Assembly (NCBI GenBank): GCA_937138675.1
Contig: CAKZPG010000063.1
Coordinates: 1-36,561, forward strand
From: an uncultured archaeon
GTDB lineage: Archaea > Halobacteriota > Halobacteria > Halobacteriales > Haloferacaceae
DNA: 36,561 nt
Direction of reading: 5' to 3'
In this document: piece after piece, positions 32,462-36,561 of the stretch
How positions within the stretch are numbered: position 1 is the stretch's first letter
Layout: each line of letters starts with the position of its first letter
The notes under the pieces: model-generated
Seen by the model: only the letters and a program-made list of their open reading frames with translations
Told to the model about the DNA's origin: nothing
Database searches by the model: none
Translations under genes and position numbers: made by a program

Positions 32462-33334
32462 ATGATCACGGTGCGTGCGCCGGCCACGAGCGCGAACCTC
32501 GGCAGCGGGTTCGACGTGTTCGGGGTTGCGCTCTCCCGGCCCGCCGACGTTCTTCGCGTCGAGCGTGCCGAGCGCACCAGTATAGAGGTCACCGGCATCG
32601 GGAGCGAGTATATTCCAGAAGACCCCGCTCAGAACACCGTCGGTGCCGTCGCCAAGGCGCTTGACGCCCCTGCACACATCCGCATCGACAAAGGCGTCCG
32701 GCCCTCTTCCGGTCTCGGCTCCTCGGCCGCGAGCGCCGCCGGCGCGGCACTCGCCCTCTCAGCGCTTTACGGCCGCGACCTCAGCCGCCGCGACCTCGTT
32801 CCGGTCGCCGCCGAGGGCGAGGCCGTCGTCTCCGGCGAACCCCATGCCGACAATGTCACGCCCGCACTCATGGGTGGATTCACCGTCGCCGCCGACCGCA
32901 TGACAAGTGTCGACGCCGACGTGCCACTTGTTGCCTGCCTGCCCGAAATCGCCGTCTCAACGCGTGACGCCCGCCGGGTCGTTCCGGACGAGGCGTCGAT
33001 GGACGATCTCGTCCACACGGTGGGACGCGCCGCCACCCTCGCCGTTGGGATGTGCCGCTCGGACCCAGATCTCGTCGGCGCAGGGATGGAAGAGCAGGTG
33101 GTCACCCCCCGCCGCGCGAAGCTCATCACCGGCTACAATCGGGTTCGGGAGGTCGCACTCGACGCGGGCGCGACGGGCGTCACCGTGAGCGGCGCCGGGC
33201 CGACCGTTCTCGCAGCCTGTCGCCGGGGGCGCCGGCAGGCCGTCGCGAGCGCGATGATCGACGCGTTCGTCGACCACGATGTCGAGGCTCGCGCCTACCA
33301 GACCAGCATCGGGCGCGGTGCCGAGGTCTACTGA
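32462..33334 (+). CDS. thrB: Homoserine kinase
   Basis: Phosphorylates homoserine in threonine synthesis. A 290-residue GHMP kinase with the N-terminal RAPATSANLGSGFD, the phosphate loop RPSSGLGSSAASAAGAAL (about 81-98), NVTPALMGGF and the third motif VTVSGAGPTVLA. Length is normal. It has its own TATA-like element, and is followed by a decayed region. Confidence 0.95.
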   Translation: MITVRAPATSANLGSGFDVFGVALSRPADVLRVERAERTSIEVTGIGSEYIPEDPAQNTVGAVAKALDAPAHIRIDKGVRPSSGLGSSAASAAGAALALSALYGRDLSRRDLVPVAAEGEAVVSGEPHADNVTPALMGGFTVAADRMTSVDADVPLVACLPEIAVSTRDARRVVPDEASMDDLVHTVGRAATLAVGMCRSDPDLVGAGMEEQVVTPRRAKLITGYNRVREVALDAGATGVTVSGAGPTVLAACRRGRRQAVASAMIDAFVDHDVEARAYQTSIGRGAEVY

Positions 33335-33650
33335 GTCAGCGGCCGCTCCACGAACCGCTTACGCAGCTCTGGCGAGGGGACCTGACACTCGTCGGTCCGG
33401 CCGAACAGTCGGTATCGCGTTCGCGCGACGAAGTCGTAGGGCGGGTCGCGCAAGGGCGCTGGTGGGGCAAGGAGTGGAGCGAGCATCGACAGCGCGAGGC
33501 CGAGTCGCCGGCAGACCCGGAGTCGCAATCAACCGGGTGTAGGCCGCGCCGTCATCGGCGAGCGCGACAGAGTCGCCCCCGCCGGTCGGTAGGCTGGAGG
33601 GCGCGCGACGCGCCGACCGGAGACCGAGGCGGCACGAGTCGGAAGACCCC
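33328..33650 (-). pseudogene. DCC-family (DUF393) thiol-disulfide oxidoreductase, truncated and frameshifted
   Basis: Minus-strand reading in one frame gives LRSARRAPSSLPTGGG then DSVALADDGAAYTRL; near 33530 the similarity moves to another frame, giving LRVCRRLGLALSMLAPLL, then LRDPPYDFVARTRYRLFGR and TDECQVPSPELRKRF to a stop. Together this is the second two-thirds of a DCC protein, including its diagnostic YDxVARxRYRLFGRxDxCxVPxPExRxRF ending. The N-terminal DxxCxxC active site is missing and there is no start, so the gene is dead. It fills the 319-bp gap after thrB, whose stop it slightly overlaps. Confidence 0.7.
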
Positions 33651-33653
33651 ACG

Positions 33654-33875
33654 GTGACGGTCGGGTTCACAGACCTCGAGGGCGAGCGGACGCTGATTTT
33701 CGAGGGACCGGCGTCGGCCGAGGGGCACGCCCTCTTGCTGACGAACGCGACAGTTCGTGACGCGAACGGTTCACCCGTTCTGAATATCCGTGGTGGATCG
33801 AACTCGGACCTCGCGGTCGTCGAGGAGTCGCCCGTCAGTGGGCCACACGGCGTCGAACTCCGTGTCGGGTCGTGA
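33654..33875 (+). CDS. Hypothetical 73-residue protein
   Basis: A GTG-initiated ORF with a beta-rich pattern: strands around RTLIFEGP, HALLLTNATV, PVLNIRGG, LAVVEESP and VELRVGS with turns between them. I do not recognise it. The frame remains open upstream into the DCC remnant, so the true start, or a lost N-terminus, is uncertain; no TATA box is found at the leaderless distance. Could be a genuine small gene or the end of a larger decayed one. Confidence 0.4.
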   Translation: MTVGFTDLEGERTLIFEGPASAEGHALLLTNATVRDANGSPVLNIRGGSNSDLAVVEESPVSGPHGVELRVGS

Positions 33876-33960
33876 GAGGGGCGGGCGTACGACTACTGGC
33901 TATTCGGGCGGGCGTTCGAGCCGTCGTGACGAGAATGCCGGCCGCAACACGCTCCGCAAC

Positions 33961-33968
33961 CGATATGC
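33961..33968 (+). promoter_or_regulatory. TATA-like box for the DUF1405 gene
   Basis: CGATATGC, centred about 27 bp before the ATG at 33991. Confidence 0.4.
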
Positions 33969-33990
33969 CCGGCCCGCCGCTGGTCGCGAT

Positions 33991-34725
33991 ATGGCGACCG
34001 TCGATGGCGCGCTCTCGCGGCTTCGCGATCGGGCAGATCTGCCCGCTCGCGAGGCGCTCCCGCGGTGGGTCGCGCCGCTCCCAGCGTGGCTGGAGGACAT
34101 TGGCCTCCTCTTCGCGCCGCTCGTCGTCCTCACGAACCTCGCGGGTACCGCCTTCGGCTTCTGGTACTACCGCTTCCAGTTCGCGGGCACCGAACTGGCT
34201 GCGTGGCCGCTCCTACCCGATAGCCCGCTCGCAACGCTGTTTGCCGCGCTCGCGTTCGGGCTCTGGTATCTCGACCGGCCCTCCGAGTACGTCGCCGCGT
34301 TTGCGTTCGTCGGCTGCTGGAAGCTCGGGCTCTGGACGCCGTATGTTCTCGTTGCCTTCGCCGACTCCTTTCTCGCCTCAACGACGCTCCCGATGTACGT
34401 CTTCCTCCTGACGAGCCACCTCGCGATGGTAGCTCAGGCGTTCGTTCTCCACCGTATCGCCGCGTTCCGCGTTCGTGCGCTCGTCGTTGCACTGGCGTGG
34501 TACGGCTTCAACGACGTTGTCGACTACTTTCTCACGCCGTTCGGAACGCCACACCACACGCTCCTGCCCGGACAAACACGGGTGGGCGGGCTTGACGGGT
34601 TCACCCACTCGTCACCGACCCACGAAATCGCCGCCGTAGGCGCTGTTGTCCTGACACTCACGGCGTCAGTCCTCCTGTTCTCGACACGGGTCGCAAAGCT
34701 TCGGAGCCGGAGCAAGGGCGACTGA
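33991..34725 (+). CDS. DUF1405 family membrane protein
   Basis: A 244-residue integral membrane protein with six or seven hydrophobic helices. Recognisable family features: NLAGTAFGFWYYRFQF after the first helix, FALVG-like stretch reading YVAAFAFVGCWKLGLWTPYVL, and the late WYGFNDVVDYFLTPFGTPHH-LLP segment, which is characteristic of DUF1405 (YpjA-like). Function unknown in any organism that I know of. Start at 33991 based on family length and TATA spacing; the longer upstream frame is spurious. Intact, although both neighbours are decayed. Confidence 0.83.
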   Translation: MATVDGALSRLRDRADLPAREALPRWVAPLPAWLEDIGLLFAPLVVLTNLAGTAFGFWYYRFQFAGTELAAWPLLPDSPLATLFAALAFGLWYLDRPSEYVAAFAFVGCWKLGLWTPYVLVAFADSFLASTTLPMYVFLLTSHLAMVAQAFVLHRIAAFRVRALVVALAWYGFNDVVDYFLTPFGTPHHTLLPGQTRVGGLDGFTHSSPTHEIAAVGAVVLTLTASVLLFSTRVAKLRSRSKGD

Positions 34726-34744
34726 TTTTGTCCGGCGACGCCGT

Positions 34745-35494
34745 GTGCGCGCAAAGGGCTACTACGACCGGCTGACGGACCTCCCGTTGGTCGTCGAAGC
34801 AGAGGAGCGGGCCGCGGCATGAGCGCGACACCTCGAGCGGGCTCGTCCGGACCACGACCGTCGTCTCGCTCACGGGCGCCGGCGAGACGGGTCGCGGCGA
34901 AGACGTTACCTACGTCACGCCGGACCACGAGGCGCTCTCACACGTCGGGCAGCTCGCGCCGACAGGTGAGTTCACAGTCGACTCGTTCTCCGCGATACTC
35001 GACGACGCGATCTGTTTCCCTCGCCGCCGGAGCGTGAATCCGCCCGCCACTACCGCCGGTGGGCCTACGAGAGCGCGGCACTCAGCCTCGCGCTCCGGCA
35101 AGCAGACACCCATCTTGGGGCGGCTCTGGGGGTAGAGCGCGACCCCGTTCGCTTCGACACATCAGCTCGTCTCACGCCAATTGAAAGCGACGACTCGCCG
35201 ACCACAGACCGGGTCCACGAGGTGCGCGAACGGGTGCCGGGGGTCAAGTTCGAACTCGACGCAACGAGTGAATGGGACGACCTAGTCGCCGACCTCGCGG
35301 CGATTGGTGCGGTAGTGACACTCGACCTGAAGGGGCAGTACCACGGCACCGCCGTCGACCAGAAGGCCGACCCCGACCTCTACCGCCGGGTGATAGAGGG
35401 GTTCCCCGACGCAATAATGGTCGGCCACACCGATGGCTGCCCGCGCCGTTCACAGATCGCGACGGGGCGGCGGCACTCGTGGCGACCGCCCGTC
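34745..35494 (+). pseudogene. Enolase-like domain protein, decayed by at least three frameshifts
   Basis: Successive frames read GYYDRLTDLPLVVEAEE; then (shift near 34810-34825) DTSSGLVRTTTVVSL, GETGRGEDVTYVTPDHEAL and GEFTVDSFSAILDD; then (shift near 35010) FPSPPERESARHYRRWAYES through VPGVKFELDATSEWDDLV and DLKGQYHGTAVDQKADPDLY; then (shift near 35440) FTDRDGAAALVATARLSRL. In order these reproduce the first 230 or so residues of a haloarchaeal enolase-superfamily protein of about 350 residues. The VEDP-type metal-ligand segment is lost and the C-terminus is missing, ending at the converging regulator gene. Clearly nonfunctional. Confidence 0.8.
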
Positions 35495-36385
35495 TCAGTC
35501 GTCTGTGTGCGCCCGCACCCACAGGTCGCCAATGCGTGAGAGCTGGGTGCGGTAGGACTTCCCCTCTGCCTCCTGTTCGATGTAGCCCTTCCCACCCGGG
35601 CCGAGACGGTCGACGTTGTAGATAACCTTCGAGCGAAAGCTGTCGGTGTACTCCTCACCCATCTCGGCCGCGAGCCGTTCCGCCAGTTCCGATACGGAGC
35701 CGAACTCACCGTGCTCGCCAAGGGCGAAGAGAATCACCTCCTCAAACGGCTTGACGTTCGAGAAGGAGGCGACCGGGAGTTCGAGGATATGTCGGCCGTC
35801 TACCTCCTTCGCGCCGATCGTCGTCCCGCGTTCGTCGAACTCTGCAAGAAGGTTTCGGGTCGCAGTCAGGCGTTTGTCGACCCGGTCGTCGTCCACCCGC
35901 TCTCGGAGGTCCGCAAGAAGGTCAGCCGTCGCCCGCAACTGCTCCGCGAGTTCGGTCTCGAGATACTTTTCGGGCGCCGTGTAGTATGTGTGGATGCGCT
36001 CGCGGTCGTTCTGTCGCTCAACCATTATAGAGTGGGCCGCGGTGGCGAAGGCGAAGGAGACGGGCCGAGGCATTGCGCTCACGTTCACCCACACTTCGGC
36101 ATCAGCCGAGCCGTCGAGTACCCCGTTGATCAGATTGAACGCCTGCTCGAAGGCAGCGTCGTAGTCGTAGACGTCCTCAAGCACGACGCGGTCCGTGTCG
36201 GCGCCCAAGAGGTTCTGGAAATCCTGTTCAAGCTTTCCTGAGAGGTTTCGAGAGTATTCCACGTTCGCCTCACTCCCCACCGCCCCCTCCAGCAGAATCA
36301 CCCGGTCCACGTCCAGTTGATCGCGAATGAGAGGCGCGATCAGTCGGTCGTAGTCGAACCCGACCGGGACGATGTGGGTCTGCAT
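35495..36385 (-). CDS. HFX_2341-family (CARF-like) transcriptional regulator
   Basis: A 296-residue haloarchaeal regulator. The N-terminus MQTHIVPVGFDYDRLIAPLI and DRVILLEGAVGSEANVEYSR form a Rossmann-like sensor resembling the CARF/Csa3 fold; VWVNVSAMPRPVSFAFATAA is the second conserved block, followed by IHTYYTAPEKYLETELAEQL. The C-terminal third (from about 205) looks like a winged helix: VILFALGEHGEFGSVSELAERLA and SKVIYNVDRLG. Start at 36385 agrees with family N-termini, with TTTATTTATG 28 bp upstream; the frame is open further to the right edge but without family resemblance. Ligand and targets are unknown. Confidence 0.83.
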   Translation of the reverse strand: MQTHIVPVGFDYDRLIAPLIRDQLDVDRVILLEGAVGSEANVEYSRNLSGKLEQDFQNLLGADTDRVVLEDVYDYDAAFEQAFNLINGVLDGSADAEVWVNVSAMPRPVSFAFATAAHSIMVERQNDRERIHTYYTAPEKYLETELAEQLRATADLLADLRERVDDDRVDKRLTATRNLLAEFDERGTTIGAKEVDGRHILELPVASFSNVKPFEEVILFALGEHGEFGSVSELAERLAAEMGEEYTDSFRSKVIYNVDRLGPGGKGYIEQEAEGKSYRTQLSRIGDLWVRAHTDD

Positions 36386-36407
36386 ATAGGGAATGTGGCG
36401 ACGGCGC

Positions 36408-36418
36408 ATAAATAAAAC
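36408..36418 (-). promoter_or_regulatory. TATA box for the HFX_2341-family regulator
   Basis: TTTTATTTATG on the minus strand, centred 28 bp before the chosen ATG; one of the best promoters in the window. Confidence 0.65.
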
Positions 36419-36505
36419 GCCAGTCTCGCCACCGTTGATACGCACATCGTTGATGTTTGCCGCCGCGCCGTACCGGACTTCGTTAGAACTATTCCGCTCT
36501 TGAGT

Positions 36506-36561
36506 AGTGACATCCTCCCCGTCGTAACCGACGGGGCTTCCCGTGCCGCAGGTGGGATATT
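36506..36561 (-). mobile_element. Probable right end of a haloarchaeal IS200/IS605 (TnpB) element, continuing outside the window
   Basis: GTGACATCCTCCCC leads into a perfect 8-bp stem CCCCGTCG / CGACGGGG with loop TAAC (36517-36536), followed by CTTCCC. From memory, GGGAAGC-CCCC-stem-GGGGAGGATGTCAC in the opposite orientation is the terminal hairpin and omega-RNA scaffold end found after tnpB in haloarchaeal IS1341/IS605 elements. The orientation implies a tnpB gene on the minus strand beyond the right edge. Only 56 bp are visible, so no ORF can be confirmed. Confidence 0.55.

Noticed and set aside
1-36561. CRISPR array, rRNA or prophage
   Set aside because: No regularly spaced repeats, no rRNA-like sequence and no phage structural, integrase or terminase motif seen.

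Overview
The window is chromosomal DNA from an extremely halophilic archaeon (class Halobacteria). The evidence is the very high GC content, acidic protein composition, many genes with an archaeal TATA-like box 24-28 bp before the start codon (leaderless transcripts), and family-specific genes: a SAMP1-type ubiquitin-like modifier, split GMP synthase, a haloarchaeal Rieske protein with Tat signal, a Cbf5/TruB-type pseudouridine synthase, a DUF106 (EMC3/YidC-like) protein and an HFX_2341-type regulator. I cannot name the genus.

Layout. 1-2.4 kb: 3' part of a Zn/Cd-type P1B ATPase cut by the window edge, a small TrkA-C-like ORF and a SAMP1-like gene. 2.4-8.5 kb: a Rieske protein on the minus strand, then pyrG-guaAb (one-base overlap), a DUF7126-like Rossmann protein, a cupin-mptG pair and two tiny overlapping ORFs. 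8.5-15.7 kb: a hotdog thioesterase, a methyltransferase remnant, a HAD hydrolase, a pspA-glutamate/cysteine-ligase-like pair (4-nt overlap), then on the minus strand a vms1-like gene followed by dgcN-dgcA. 15.7-20 kb: a TnpB remnant, a two-TM protein, a zinc-type alcohol dehydrogenase divergent from moaB, and ilvD. 20-23.6 kb (minus): adk-DUF106-cmk-truB followed by tRNA-Pro(GGG). The cmk frame carries an internal amber codon. 23.8-27.7 kb: a complete polyamine-type ABC importer (binding protein, ATPase, two permeases). 27.7-33.3 kb: a hypothetical, a Usp remnant, an epoxide-hydrolase-like protein, an MFS permease, type I IPP isomerase (minus), carA and thrB. 33.3-36.6 kb is eroded: a broken DCC-family gene, a small ORF, an intact DUF1405 membrane protein, a multiply frameshifted enolase-like pseudogene, an HFX_2341-family regulator, and at the right edge a hairpin resembling the end of a haloarchaeal IS200/IS605 (TnpB) element.

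Functionally this is mostly housekeeping: nucleotide synthesis (pyrG, guaAb, adk, cmk, carA), amino-acid synthesis (ilvD, thrB), RNA modification, cofactors (mptG, moaB, idi) and transport. No defence island, CRISPR array, rRNA or integrated virus is visible. The observations most worth follow-up are the amber codon inside cmk, the archaeal DgcN/DgcA pair with an 11-bp inverted repeat abutting its promoter, the Vms1/aRF1-like ribosome-rescue candidate, the missing canonical Cys in the IPP isomerase, the pspA-GCL coupling, and the unusual number of gene remnants (six or seven in 36 kb).
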